Shown here: one piece after another, positions 1-10,220 of the stretch
How the letters are laid out: each line of letters starts with the position of its first letter
How positions within the stretch are numbered: position 1 is the first letter of the stretch
NCBI GenBank assembly: GCA_036784855.1
Contig: JAZDSV010000001.1
Coordinates: forward strand, 62,001 to 126,000
DNA from: Aphelidium insulamus
Taxonomy: Eukaryota; Aphelidiomycota; Aphelidea; Aphelidiaceae
Length of the DNA: 64,000 nucleotides
Direction of reading: 5' to 3'
The notes under the pieces: model-generated
Database searches by the model: none
The model's input: the letters and a program-made list of their open reading frames with translations, nothing else
Told to the model about the DNA's origin: nothing
Program-made: the position numbers and the translations under genes

Positions 1-126
1 CGCGACGTGTATCAGTTTGACGGCGACGAGCAAAACCGCCAAATGGCACACTGCATACTCTCGGCAATGGAAGAAGACGCGATGAAATCTCCATTGTTAC
101 AGCTAACTACTACAAGCGGGAAATAG
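1..126 (+). CDS. 3' end of an unidentified protein-coding gene (partial)
   Basis: A reading frame is open from the first base to a TAG at 124-126, giving the last 41 residues of a protein (acidic, including YQFDGDEQNRQ and MEEDAMKSPLLQL). It runs towards RPL24, whose stop lies only 57 bp away, which fits the tight convergent spacing seen elsewhere here. I do not recognise the family. The segment is too short to exclude a chance open frame, and the rest of the gene lies outside the window. Confidence 0.4.
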   Translation, partial: RDVYQFDGDEQNRQMAHCILSAMEEDAMKSPLLQLTTTSGK

Positions 127-182
127 ATCAGCTTCTCTGTAGCATCGGACACCATTTTATTGATGTATTGGAGCACGAAGAC

Positions 183-755
183 TTAACGACGCGATGACGC
201 CTGAGCCTTGCTAGCCTTAGGCGCCTTTACATTCTTGTTAGCGGGCTTTTGCTGAGATTTTTGCGCGGCAGCCAGAGTCTAGACGCCATGTGAACAGAAG
301 TCACGATCTCTATCAAATCGACATACCTTTCGCTCAGCAATCTTCTTTGCCTCCTGCGCCTTCTTGGCCTCCTTAGCCTTGCGAATGGCGTCTTCACGGA
401 CTTGCATACGCTCAGGAGCCTTCTGGTTGCGGCGCTCCTTAATGGCCTCCCACGAGGCGCCAACGACAGCGCGTTGGTACTTGACGGCACGACGAGATCG
501 CTTCTTGGCCACCTCCTCGGTGATACCCTTCTTGTGCATCTTGCGGAATACTACGGTCCAGTGCACCTTGCGCGGGTTCTTGCGCTGCAGGAACAGCGAC
601 TCGGCTTTTCCATTAAGGAACCGGAAAGACTACCAACCGTAAGTATGCCTGCCCAGCTGCATGTATGTACGTACACGGCTGTCAACGCGCACGTAGAGCT
701 TTCCGTGACCGGGGTAGATCTTGTAGCCCGTGAAATTACACAGCTCCAACTTCAT
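183..755 (-). CDS. RPL24: 60S ribosomal protein L24 (eL24)
   Basis: Cytosolic large-subunit ribosomal protein eL24. Three exons read 755-675, 629-327 and 278-183, with introns of 45 and 48 nt. The protein opens [18 protein letters not shown], the conserved eL24 zinc-ribbon-like start, and the exon 1/2 junction restores the family motif [21 protein letters not shown] only if the first intron uses GTACGT at 674. The middle carries [18 protein letters not shown], conserved across eukaryotes, and the tail is the usual Lys/Ala-rich extension ending in SSRR. About 159 residues, normal for eL24. The family is certain; boundaries are supported by frame and homology. Confidence 0.95.
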
Positions 756-1158
756 TGTGGCGTCGTGGGTGATGGATGGACGAGGTGCAGACGGCTGGCT
801 GTGGGTGGCAGTCGGCTGGATTGACCTCAGGTCGAAGATGATTGGCTGTCGTTAATCACATAATATTCTTCCATTGATTAAGAAAACGAACCGTTTACTT
901 CATGTACAGCAACAATCTATACCAGCGTGGTGCTGGTATATATAGCCATTGACTGAATAGATACAACAGTTTCCTTGTCGCAGATCCAGGTGGGATAGAC
1001 ATTGTATGTGCATCTCCAGCCGCTGTAGTCCTTTCCCACCATAGTTCCTACTGAATGTATACAACAATACTGTATGTACTGCTGATATCACGTATTGTTC
1101 ATGCTAAATAGTATCTAAAGTTGCCAATACCAATATCTGATAGTCATGGTGAATGACT
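756..1158. other. Intergenic stretch upstream of RPL24
   Basis: About 400 bp between the RPL24 start codon and the LINE fragment. I see no conserved coding segment or RNA gene; only short frames without family signals. It should hold the RPL24 promoter, but I cannot name an element. Confidence 0.5.
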
Positions 1159-1566
1159 ATCAGCTCCGCTCCGGCTACTACCCAACATTTTCTGTGCTAA
1201 AACGACTGCGACTCACAGACTGCGCCGACTGTCGATACTGTGGCATTGCCCACCGCGTCCGACATTGTCTGTCTCGACAGGCGGAACGTGCTCAACTCCG
1301 TGACAACCTGGCTCATCTCGGCATATTCACGCTGGAGCTGCGTCTGATACTACAACATCCACAAGCGGCAGCAGTACTTGCAAACTTTTTCACGCAGTGC
1401 GATGGCTGACCACACCGCTTTACTCCGCATGGAGTCCATCACTGTGAACTGAAGTATATTTTGTATATGTCAACACGCACTCGGGCAACCAACGGTGCAA
1501 CGTCATGACCGACCGGTTAGATACGTTTAATGAATAAATCAATCAATCAATCAATGGTGAATGACT
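1146..1566. repeat. Target-site duplication flanking the LINE fragment
   Basis: The identical 13-mers at 1146-1158 and 1554-1566 bracket the LINE fragment. The absence of mismatches suggests a young insertion. Confidence 0.85.
1159..1553 (+). mobile_element. 5'-truncated LINE (non-LTR retrotransposon), 3' end
   Basis: The open frame to TGA at 1407-1409 is the C-terminus of a LINE reverse-transcriptase protein. It has the Cys/His cluster typical of that end (CADCRYCG followed by HRVRHC) and then RAQLRDNLAHLGIF. A 3' UTR of about 120 bp and a simple AATC tail (about four units) follow. The 13-bp sequence atggtgaatgact occurs immediately before (1146-1158) and immediately after (1554-1566) the fragment: a perfect target-site duplication. 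This marks the insertion ends and shows 5' truncation, the normal outcome of target-primed reverse transcription. The ATG that seems to start this frame lies in the duplication, so it is not a gene start. A second copy lies at 25477-25680. Confidence 0.88.
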
Positions 1567-1800
1567 TATATGTAGTATTGACCATCCAACCAACATACCA
1601 ACATACCAACCAACATACCAAGCAAAAAATGATGCGTTGTATTGTATAATGTGAGACGTTACGCTAAATGGTTATGCTGCAATACTTTATCGGCTTAACT
1701 ATGCGCAAAGGATCTTTAAATGTGTGAGAAGCCGTGACGTTGATTTCCCACCAATTCCATCATGGCCAGTGATTGGCGCCCCATTTCAAAGTGCGAAAAA

Positions 1801-4800
1801 ATGGCGACTATGAATTGGCTGCTGGTGGCGATCGCCGCGCTTGCCGCTACGTGCGCGCACGGCGGCTATGTCCACGCACCTGGCTACTGCACAATGTATG
1901 GGCAGAAGTTTATTAGCAACACTCCGAAGCTCTACAACAAGCCAGCCCCGCCAGTGGTATGTCGTGAAGTTGTCTTAACGCACAACACTGCTGACGCGTA
2001 CAGGATGACGTCGAGGCCATGCGCGAACGCTTAAGTTACATCTGTGGGGCCTCTGTCGCCGATGAATTGCTGACTCCAGTGGCTGGGTCGAACGTTAGCA
2101 CACTGTGCTGCGATGACGCACAACTTTCCACGTTGGAGTCCAAGTTTAGTTTGCCAGTCCCCATCATCTCGTCCTGCCCGGCCTGCTGGAGCAACTTTGC
2201 GGCCTTCTTCTGCCGCTTTACATGCTCTCCGAGCCAGAGCTTATTTCTGGAGCCAGTCGAAGTGTCTGACAATGCATACGTCGAGCATACTGCGTTCTAC
2301 GCTCACGAAGAAGCGCTTGATGGCTTTTACGACTCGTGCAAGGAGGTCAAGTACGGCGCCGCCAACAACCTTGCTCTTGACTTCATTGCACCCAATGCAA
2401 AGGTACATTTTGCAGCATTCGCTTAACTTGTAGACTTAGTAGTTACAGAGCGGCTTGTCAATGGTGCAGAGTTTGGGTGAGAAAAATCTGCTTAATCCGA
2501 TTTTAATGGAATTTTTTACCGACGTATCCAAATTTCCTGAAAACGTCACCGGTTTAAATGCAGCCACAAAACCGTGTGATAGTAGTGATCCGGAAGTGAG
2601 GTGCTCGTGTGTCGATTGTCTCAATACGTGCACGCTAGATCTTGGCGCGCTGCCCGATACTGGCCTGTGCTACGTAGGTAACCCGCGATTAAGCTGCTTG
2701 GCGTTGAGTGGAATCGTCATATACATTGTTCTCATTCTAATTCTTGCTTCATTGATGCTACCGAGCGCTGTGGCAAGTCGAGTTGGTCGCTACTGGAATA
2801 ATAATGTTCGAAATGCTCCGTCACCAAATCCGTTTGGATCTGAGCTTGGTGGTGTCGAGACTTCTCCGATGCTATCGCCGCTGCTGGAAGCGCAGCGCCG
2901 ATTTGTTCCATGGCCTGTGGATGCATTTCTGCAAAAAATCTTTTTCAAGTTGGGCTCTTTCTGTGCAAATAACAGAATAATGGTTATCATGAGCGCAATA
3001 AGTTCGATACTGATTCTTTCTGGAGGTTGGGCTTTCTTTGGCGTAGAAACTCGACCTATAAAGTTGTGGGTCGATCCGGCATCGGAAGCGCTGGCACAAA
3101 AAGCGTATTTCGACGAGACGTTTGCACCATTTTATCGCATCACGCAGCTGATTGTATCGAAGAGAGACGAGTCGCAGAGAGTTCTCGACTGGGATTTCCT
3201 CAACAAGACGTGGGACGTTCAGGAGAAAATTGAAAATTTATGGGTGCTTGTACCTCTGGACACCGAGGATGCGCCGATTGTTAATGTCACTTTAAACGAT
3301 CTCTGCTTCACGCCCACTGACGGAGAATGTGCCACACAGTCATTTTCTGGTTGGTATGGTAAAGACAAGCGAGATGGTTTCCGTCGTGACAAAAGCTTAA
3401 AGGCATTAAAAACATGCATATTTAAATCGGGACAGCCGGACTGTTTTTCGCCTGCAGGACAGCCTTTAACGCCTAATCTAGTACTTGGCGGCGTTTCAAA
3501 TCCCGATATTCCACACAACGAAACCAACAGTAATTGGCGGGAAGATTGGCTGAATGCCAAGGCGCTTGCGATATCATTTGTCTTGAATAATCCGCAGAAC
3601 GAAACATTTCAAAAGATGGCAGTAGCTTGGGAGCAAGAAGCGGTTCGCGTTATCCAGGAAGTGCAGGCCGATTTAAGTAGTGACTTGAGCGACGAATCAA
3701 TGGAAATTGCGTTTATGACGGAGGTAAGATTCAACAATATGTCTTCTCATACTAATGTTGTATGGTAGTCATCGGTGGAAGACGAGTTATCACGCGACAT
3801 GCTCGCTGATGTTCCCACAGTTGCCTTGTCATACGCACTGATGTTCATCTACGCCTCGTTTGCGCTGGGCAAGTTGAAATTCTCGTCACCCAGAGAGTTT
3901 GTGGTGGACTCCAAGTTTTCGCTCGGCGTTGCTGGAATTCTGATTGTTATTGCGTCGGTTTCTGCGTCGGTTGGACTGCTGTCGTATTTCAAGATCAAGG
4001 CCACTTTGATTATTGCCGAAGTGATACCGTTTCTAGTTCTAGCGGTTGGAGTCGACAACATTTTTATTCTCGTCAATACTTTTGAACGTATTACAAGCGC
4101 CTGCAATCGCCGCGGTCCTCGCCTTGCCGTTGAAACTCGTGTTGCGTACACCTTGTCACAAGTTGGTCCTAGTATTCTCTTGTCGTCGCTTAGTGAGACT
4201 ATTGCATTCGGTCTCGGATTCCTAGTGACAATGCCGGCCGTCAGCGTATTTTCATTGTACGCCGCTTGCGCTGTTCTGATCAACATTTTACTGCAAATCA
4301 CTGTGTTTGTGTCGCTTCTGACGTTGGATGCAAAGCGCAGAGAGTCGGGACGGGTCGACTGCTTGCCATGCATTCAAGTCAAATCTGGCGACGCCCTGCT
4401 TGAAGACGATTCCGATGAGAAAGTTCCTTACGGACATTTACCGATGCTAGAAAGACTGTTTCGAACTCACTATGCACCCATGCTGCTAAAACGACGCGTG
4501 AAATTGGCAGTTGTTGCGGTATTTACGACTTTGTTCGTCTTCTTGGGTCTGTACAACCTGAGTGCTGTACCACTTGGCCTGGATCAGAAAACCGCACTGC
4601 CAAAAGACTCGTATCTCATTCATTACTTTGAAGCGCTCGAAAAGTACCTCGAAGTTGGCCCACCGGTGTACTTTGTTGTTATTGCTGCAAGCAAGAATAA
4701 TGAGACTATACTGAATGTTCTCGACTTGAACGACCAGAAAAAAATCAGCGGCAAAATGCGCGACTGCAACCCAAACAGCATCGGTAATGTGTTGGAATTG

Positions 4801-6123
4801 GAATACCAGCGATCCCGTGCCAATGAGCAAGACCGCTCACTGCAGTCAGCAATTGCAACGCCGATTGCCAACTGGTTTGATGACTTTGTAAACCATATGA
4901 ACGTGGTTGATCGGCCATGCTGCATTCAGGACCGGAACCCACTGTCATGCTACCTAGAGCCCATAGATATCGATCCTATTGATCCCGATGATACGGGAGC
5001 CGACGAGGGTCCTGACAATTTCAACACCAGCTGCGGGTGCTGGAAGTGGCGCGCCTTGATACCGACCACCACGGCCGGCCTGGAGCCACTGTTCAACTAT
5101 TATTTAGAGGCTGGTGCACGCCATCCAAATGACGTGGGTGGTCTGCCAACAAACGGCAGCCAGGTGATGCACTCAATTCATGAGTGGCTTGACCATCAGC
5201 CGTCACGTCACTGTCCGAATGCTGGCAAAGCTGCATACGGATCGGCGCTCAAAATAAGAGATGGTCGCGTGACCTCCTTCCACTTCCGAACGTATCACCA
5301 CGTGCTGCGCACACAGCAAGATTTCATCGACGCGTACGCCGACGCCAAGCGAATCGCTGACGAGATCATGCGCGAGTCCCTTGGATTAGATCCAGCCACA
5401 GCACGGGTGACTGCAGACGATGGCAAGGAGTATTCACCGGTGTTTCCGTACTCGGTGTTCTACGTGTTCTTTGAGCAGTATCTGTTCGTCACCGGCATGG
5501 CTACGTCGCTGGTGCTGGGCGCGCTGTTGGCCATCTTTGTGGTGGTTACGCTGTTCCTTGGCTCGCCGGCAACAGCAGCTGTGATTGTGATGGTCGTTGG
5601 CATGATGACAGTGGACCTGCTGGGTGTAATGTACGCGTGGAATATCTCTCTGAATGCCGTGTCGGTGGTGAACTTGATCATTGGCGTGGGAATTGGCGTC
5701 GAGTTCTGTGTGCACGTTGCACGCGGAGTAATTACCGATGCGCGGTACAAGTTGCCCGTAGTTAGCTCAGATTCCGTGAACATTGGCGGCGATAGTGGCG
5801 CATACGATGAGGTGCTGAACGACGACAACGATGACGCGATGGAGCCTGTGGAACGTTCGCTGGTTGAGATGGGATCGTCGGTATTTAGCGGCATCACCCT
5901 GACAAAGCTTATTGGAATCATGGTGCTGGCCACGGCGCACTCCACGATCTTTGAAGTATTTTACTTCAGGATGTACTTTACAATCGTTGTTCTGGGAGCC
6001 ACGCACGGCTTGATCTTGCTGCCAGTGCTGATGAGCCTACTGCGCATCGGTGAATGGCAGCGTGGCGTGCGCGGTCCCGAACTGGCAACGCTTATGGAAT
6101 CCATGCGCCGTCGCCGTTCGTAG
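1801..6123 (+). CDS. NPC1: NPC intracellular cholesterol transporter 1 (Niemann-Pick C1)
   Basis: Late endosome/lysosome or vacuole membrane protein that exports sterol from the lumen. Exons are 1801-1956, 2004-2402, 2443-3723 and 3769-6123; introns are 47, 40 and 45 nt, all phase 0. About 1,396 residues. Visible in order: a signal peptide (NWLLVAIAALAATCAHG); the Cys-rich N-terminal sterol-binding domain (YCTMYGQKF, CPACWSNFAAFFCRFTCSP); the CSCVDC linker; first membrane helix; luminal domain; the sterol-sensing domain in exon 4 (LVLAVGVDNIFILVNTFE); a second Cys-rich luminal region (DNFNTSCGCW); and a C-terminal helix bundle. An upstream in-frame ATG at 1762 would add 13 residues, but 1801 puts the signal peptide at the N-terminus. 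An AATAAA lies at 6141-6146. Family certain; somewhat longer than human NPC1. Confidence 0.96.
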
Positions 6124-6276
6124 ACTCAAAGACTCCATTCAATAAAGACAAGAAGCTGCCGTGAAATGCCATGTCTTCTGCCGTTGCTAGACTTTAGCAT
6201 AATGTATGTGGAATGCAATATAAATGGAGAAATTGTCATATATTCACAATGCGCTGTGCAAAGAGTTCGCCGCCGC

Positions 6277-6813
6277 CTACTTGATGGCGATGGATTTGCG
6301 TTGCTGTTCCGGCGCGCCCGACTTGGCCACACGTACTTCCAGCACACCGTTGTTGTAGTTGGCGGTGATTTTGTTGGGGTCGGCTTCGCGCGGCAGTGTC
6401 ACACGGCGCTCGAAACGACCGAAAGAGCGCTCGCGACGGCGCCAACGCGCATCCGAAGTCTCCTTCTCCTCCTTGGTCTCGCCTTTAATCACGAGGCGAT
6501 TGCCAACCACTTCAATGTCAATGTCCTCCTTCTTCATACCCGGCAGATCCGTGTGCACCACCAGCTCCTTGTCGGTGTCGGAGATGTCCATGGACGGGTA
6601 AAAATCGAAGCGGCCAACGGCGCCCGCAGCCCCAGGGGCAGTGAGCTGCTGTCCGGCAGCTGGCCAGCCGACAGTGCCGCGCCCAAACGTTGCCGGCGTG
6701 CCAAAGAACTGGTTCTCAAAGTTGCGCAGCATACGGTCAAAGCGCGGTGCCCACGTATCCGTGGCGTAGTCGGGTCCAAATTCGGTGTCGAATACAGATG
6801 GAATGAGTGCCAT
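6277..6813 (-). CDS. Small heat-shock protein (HSP20 / alpha-crystallin family)
   Basis: Intronless, 178 residues. ATP-independent holdase that binds unfolding proteins and keeps them for refolding by HSP70-type chaperones. The alpha-crystallin domain spans about residues 72-178: FDFYPSMDISDTDKELVV, DLPGMKKEDIDIEVVGNRL, and the conserved GVLEVRVAK near the C-terminus. The N-terminal arm has MLRNFENQFFG. Lack of introns is common for strongly heat-induced genes. Upstream are a TATA box and two perfect heat-shock elements, listed separately, so heat-shock-factor control is well supported. It is tail-to-tail with NPC1. Confidence 0.95.
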   Translation of the reverse strand: MALIPSVFDTEFGPDYATDTWAPRFDRMLRNFENQFFGTPATFGRGTVGWPAAGQQLTAPGAAGAVGRFDFYPSMDISDTDKELVVHTDLPGMKKEDIDIEVVGNRLVIKGETKEEKETSDARWRRRERSFGRFERRVTLPREADPNKITANYNNGVLEVRVAKSGAPEQQRKSIAIK

Positions 6814-6900
6814 GAGTGCTTAGAGTGTTTAGAGTCTCTGTGTCGAGTGTGTCTGATAGATATTCCCACAGGTGCAAAGATGAGGTGCGAAAGTTGCACC

Positions 6901-6908
6901 CTTTTATA
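6901..6908 (-). promoter_or_regulatory. TATA box of the small HSP gene
   Basis: On the minus strand the sequence reads TATAAAAG, 88 bp upstream of the HSP20 start codon and downstream of the heat-shock elements, a normal layout for an inducible promoter. Confidence 0.7.
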
Positions 6909-6944
6909 GCTGAAATTACGTGGCGACCGGTTGAGTCACGGGTG

Positions 6945-6957
6945 TTCTGGAACGTTC
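6945..6957. promoter_or_regulatory. Heat-shock element 1
   Basis: TTC-tg-GAA-cg-TTC: three contiguous inverted nGAAn units with exact 5-bp phasing, the binding site of trimeric heat-shock factor, about 40 bp upstream of the TATA box. Confidence 0.85.
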
Positions 6958-7019
6958 CACCACGCCATAGAACTGCACTGTCTGGTCGTTGACAGCTCAT
7001 TTTCGGTGACGCGACGAAT

Positions 7020-7032
7020 TTCCAGAAAGTTC
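7020..7032. promoter_or_regulatory. Heat-shock element 2
   Basis: TTC-ca-GAA-ag-TTC: a second perfect three-unit element, 75 bp upstream of the first. A weaker two-unit site (GAA-ag-TTC) follows at 7168-7175. Clustering of this kind allows cooperative factor binding. Confidence 0.8.
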
Positions 7033-7302
7033 TCCGCCAATCAAAATGCTTGTGTGTCAGACGCTGTCTGCTTTGTCACAGCGTACGTCACAATGCGTCA
7101 ACGGTGTATTTCACACGCCTGCTGAGGGTGGCTGCACAGGGACGGTGAAGTAGAGGATGGCGTGTTCGAAAGTTCAGCGATAGTACTCGCATCTATATGG
7201 GGCGCCTGGCGCAGCTGCAATTAGAAGCAGAGATACGCAAGTATAATATCACCGGTTTAAAGTATAGTTATGTGTCATCTATTCAAGTTCCAAGCTTGCA
7301 GA

Positions 7303-7837
7303 CTAGGCGTCCAGCTTGGCCAGGATTTCACTCTCCCTACAATGTTGCAACAGAGAGTTAGTGCTGATACGGCCAGATAAAGTATAATGTGTTTACACAG
7401 TAATCAGGAACACATAGAATGTACTCCCAGCAACAACTGGTACATCAAAGGACCACGACAGAGACTAAATAACCAAAATAAATGGTAGACATAATATTAT
7501 CCTACCGGAATATCAGCAACTCCTCCCCGTCGGCCTTAATGGGAGATCCGCCGTACTGCGGCAGTATAATCTTGTCGCCCACACTGACCGACATTGGTAC
7601 CACATTGCCGGTGGTGGGGTGAACGGCCCCCGGGCCGACCGCCTTGACAATTCCCTGGTTGAGCGTTTCCTGGGCCTTTTCCGGGATCAAGATTCCAGAC
7701 GCGGTTTTCTAGAGCCGGTCGAGATTAGATGGCTGGCTGGCTTGAATGCAAGCACGACTCCACCGTACCTCGACGGGTTTGACACGCTGCACCAGAACGC
7801 GGTCCAACAGCGGCATAATTCGGCGTGCGGCACTCAT
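7303..7837 (-). CDS. HSPE1: Mitochondrial 10 kDa chaperonin (HSP10 / GroES)
   Basis: Co-chaperonin lid of the mitochondrial HSP60 folding chamber. Exons are 7837-7769, 7708-7506 and 7336-7303 with introns of 60 and 169 nt, giving 101 residues, the family length. Recognisable parts: MPLLDRVLVQRVKP at the N-terminus; the mobile-loop region KTASGILIPEKAQ that contacts HSP60; GNVVPMSVSVGDKIILPQYGG; and the ending ESEILAKLDA. It sits head-to-head with HSP60, 255 bp between start codons, so the two subunits of one machine probably share a promoter. Confidence 0.96.
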
Positions 7838-8092
7838 TGCAGCGGGAGAAGAGTATTTAAATGTATAATAAAGCAATAATCAGCCAATTTAACCTTCCGG
7901 CAACCTTCACCGCGACCTGAGCGGTCCACGGCGTTCCACTGCGCTCTCATTGGTCCGTGCTTTTTGTTTCCTGCGCGTGTGGCACGAGACGCGTTTCCGC
8001 AACCTTCCACGGCCTGCATTGCTTCCCTTAACTTTCATCGCTCTCTCACTCTCTCACTCACTTCAACACTCTCGCAACTTTTACACACGTCA
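7838..8092. promoter_or_regulatory. Shared bidirectional HSP10/HSP60 promoter
   Basis: The 255 bp between the divergent start codons must drive both chaperonin genes. At 7995-8007 there is TTC-cg-CAA-cc-TTC, a heat-shock element with one mismatch in the middle unit; a related but mis-phased copy lies at 7895-7908. The HSP60 side ends in a CT-rich stretch (about 8037-8065) that probably belongs to its leader. I see no convincing TATA box. Confidence 0.65.
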
Positions 8093-10056
8093 ATGCTCTC
8101 GCGTGCAGCCAAAGCAGTTGCCACCAGTGGCCAGCACTCCCGCCCGACAATGTCGCGTGCGGCCCGTCGCTGGTACGCCACCCACAAGCTGATCAAGTTT
8201 GGCACGGATGGACGCGCCGAACTGGCCAAGGGAGTTGACACGCTGGCACGCGCCGTCGCCGTCACTCTCGGCCCCAAGGGTCGCCATGTGCTTATTGAGC
8301 AGACGTATGGCTCGCCCAAGATTACCAAGGACGGTGTCACGGTGGCCAAGTCCATCGTACTGGAAGGTGTGTGTGGACTTGTACACAACTAGTTGTGTAT
8401 ATATATCTATATATATGTGACTGAGTGTAAATTCAGCGAAGTATGAGTATATATGTTTGCATAATCTCGTCGATGTCTGCCAATTGACATTCATATCTTA
8501 TACTGAACACCGTCACACAGACAAGTTCCAGAATCTGGGCGCCAAGTTGGTGCAGGACGTGGCCAACAAGACCAATGAGACTGCGGGAGACGGCACAACT
8601 ACTGCCACCGTGCTTACCCGCGCCATATTCATGGAAGGAATGAAGAATGTGGCGGCCGGTGTGAACCCGGTGGAGATGCGCCGTGGTGTCCAGGCCGCCG
8701 TGGACAAGGTCGTGGAGTTTCTGCAGAGCAGTGCCAAGGACATTACCACCAGTGCCGAGATTGCTCAAGTTAGTACTTGATGTATTGTCTTATAATTTAT
8801 TTACATATATGCATACATGCACATACAATACAGATACTGATGATACGTAGGTGGCCACGATTAGCGCCAACGGAGACAAGCATGTCGGTCAGATGATTGC
8901 CGACGCCATGGACAAGGTTGGCAAGGAGGGCGTGATCACGGTGCAGGAGGGCAAGACCCTGGACGACGAGCTGTCGGTGACGGAGGGCATGCGCTTCGAC
9001 CGCGGCTTCATCTCGCCCTACTTCATCACAGACACCAAGAACCAGAAAGTGGAGTTTGAGAACCCGTACATTCTGCTCAGCGAGAAGAAGATCTCCATGA
9101 TCCAGGACATTCTGCCCTCGCTGGAGATTGCGGCCCGTGAGCGCCGCCCATTGGTCATTGTGGCCGAGGACGTGGACGGCGAGGCGTTGGCCGCGCTCAT
9201 TTTGAACAAGCTGCGCGGCCAGATCCAGGTGGCGGCCGTGAAAGCGCCGGGATTCGGCGACAACCGCAAGTCCATCCTGCAGGACCTGGCCATCCTGACT
9301 GGCGGCCAGGTGTTTGCCGACGAGGTGGACATTAAGCTGGAGAAGGCGGAGGCGCAGATGCTCGGCCAGACCGGCACCATGACCATCACCAAGGAGGACA
9401 CGATCCTGCTGAATGGCTCCGGCGACAAGTCGCACATTGAGCAGCGCTGCGAACAGCTGCGCGCCCTCATCACCGACACCAGCAGCGAGTACGAGCGTGA
9501 GAAGCTGCAGGAGCGTCTGGCCAAGCTGAGCGGCGGTGTGGCCGTGCTGAAGGTGGGTGGCGCGTCCGAGGTCGAGGTGGGCGAGAAGAAGGACCGGTTT
9601 GTCGATGCGCTTAATGCCACCCGGGCCGCCGTCGAGGAGGGCATTGTGCCTGGTGGCGGTGTGGCGCTGCTGCGTGCCACCCGCGCCCTGGACGACCTGA
9701 AGCTGGCCAGCTTTGACCAGAACCTGGGCGTGGAGCTGATTCGCAAGGCTATATCGGCGCCGGCGCGACTCATTGTCGACAATGCCGGCCTGGAGGGCAG
9801 CGTGGTGGTTGGCAAGGTGCTGGAGAATGAGAACTTTAACTTTGGCTTCGACTCGGCCACCGGCGAGTACCGCGACCTGATCGACGCCGGTGTGATTGAT
9901 CCGCTCAAGGTGGTGCGCACTGCCCTGGTGGACGCCAGCGGTGTGGCATCGCTTCTCACCACTAGCGAGTGCATTGTGGTGGATGCGCCAAAGAAGGACG
10001 AGCCGGCCATGGGCGGAATGGGCGGTGGCATGGGCGGCATGGGTGGCATGATGTAA
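8093..10056 (+). CDS. HSPD1: Mitochondrial 60 kDa chaperonin (HSP60 / GroEL)
   Basis: ATP-driven protein-folding chamber of the mitochondrial matrix. Exons are 8093-8366, 8521-8768 and 8851-10056, introns 154 and 82 nt; 575 residues. The first 40 or so residues are a presequence rich in Ser, Ala and Arg, followed by the mature start [20 protein letters not shown]. Conserved landmarks are [14 protein letters not shown], the nucleotide-binding [18 protein letters not shown], the [17 protein letters not shown] helix of the apical domain, and [15 protein letters not shown]. It ends with the flexible GGM repeat tail. An in-frame ATG at 8150 is a less likely start because it shortens the presequence. 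Confidence 0.97.
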
Positions 10057-10220
10057 AGTTGTCACATACGCTCACTCACTCACCCACTCATAAATACAAG
10101 CTTAGACCGTGTGTTGAATGTGTCTCTGCGTTGTCTGTCATTGCCATCATGTGATGTGTAGAGGGTGGATATCAGTTTAGAGCAATAGAGGAAGATATAG
10201 ATTGAGATCACCCACGCCCG

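Noticed and set aside
1146-1409. Apparent small gene starting with ATG at 1146
   Set aside because: The ATG belongs to the target-site duplication of a LINE insertion; the frame is the truncated end of the element's protein.
1567-1625. Short ACCAACAT-type repeats as a possible CRISPR-like or centromere repeat
   Set aside because: Only a few irregular units with no spacers in a eukaryotic intergenic gap; a small simple repeat.
2403-2442. Reading straight through the 40-nt gap in NPC1
   Set aside because: The gap contains stops in the needed frame, while splicing GT to AG restores the conserved sequence; introns of 37-48 nt are normal here.
6166-6909. 247-codon plus-strand frame across the small HSP gene
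   Set aside because: The opposite strand encodes a textbook alpha-crystallin domain with TATA box and heat-shock elements; this frame has no family signal.
8797-10065. Long open frame (over 400 codons) on the strand opposite HSP60
   Set aside because: It mirrors the HSP60 exon almost exactly. Strong GC-rich codon bias in the sense gene leaves the antisense frame free of stops. Its His/Gln/Leu-rich product looks like no protein.
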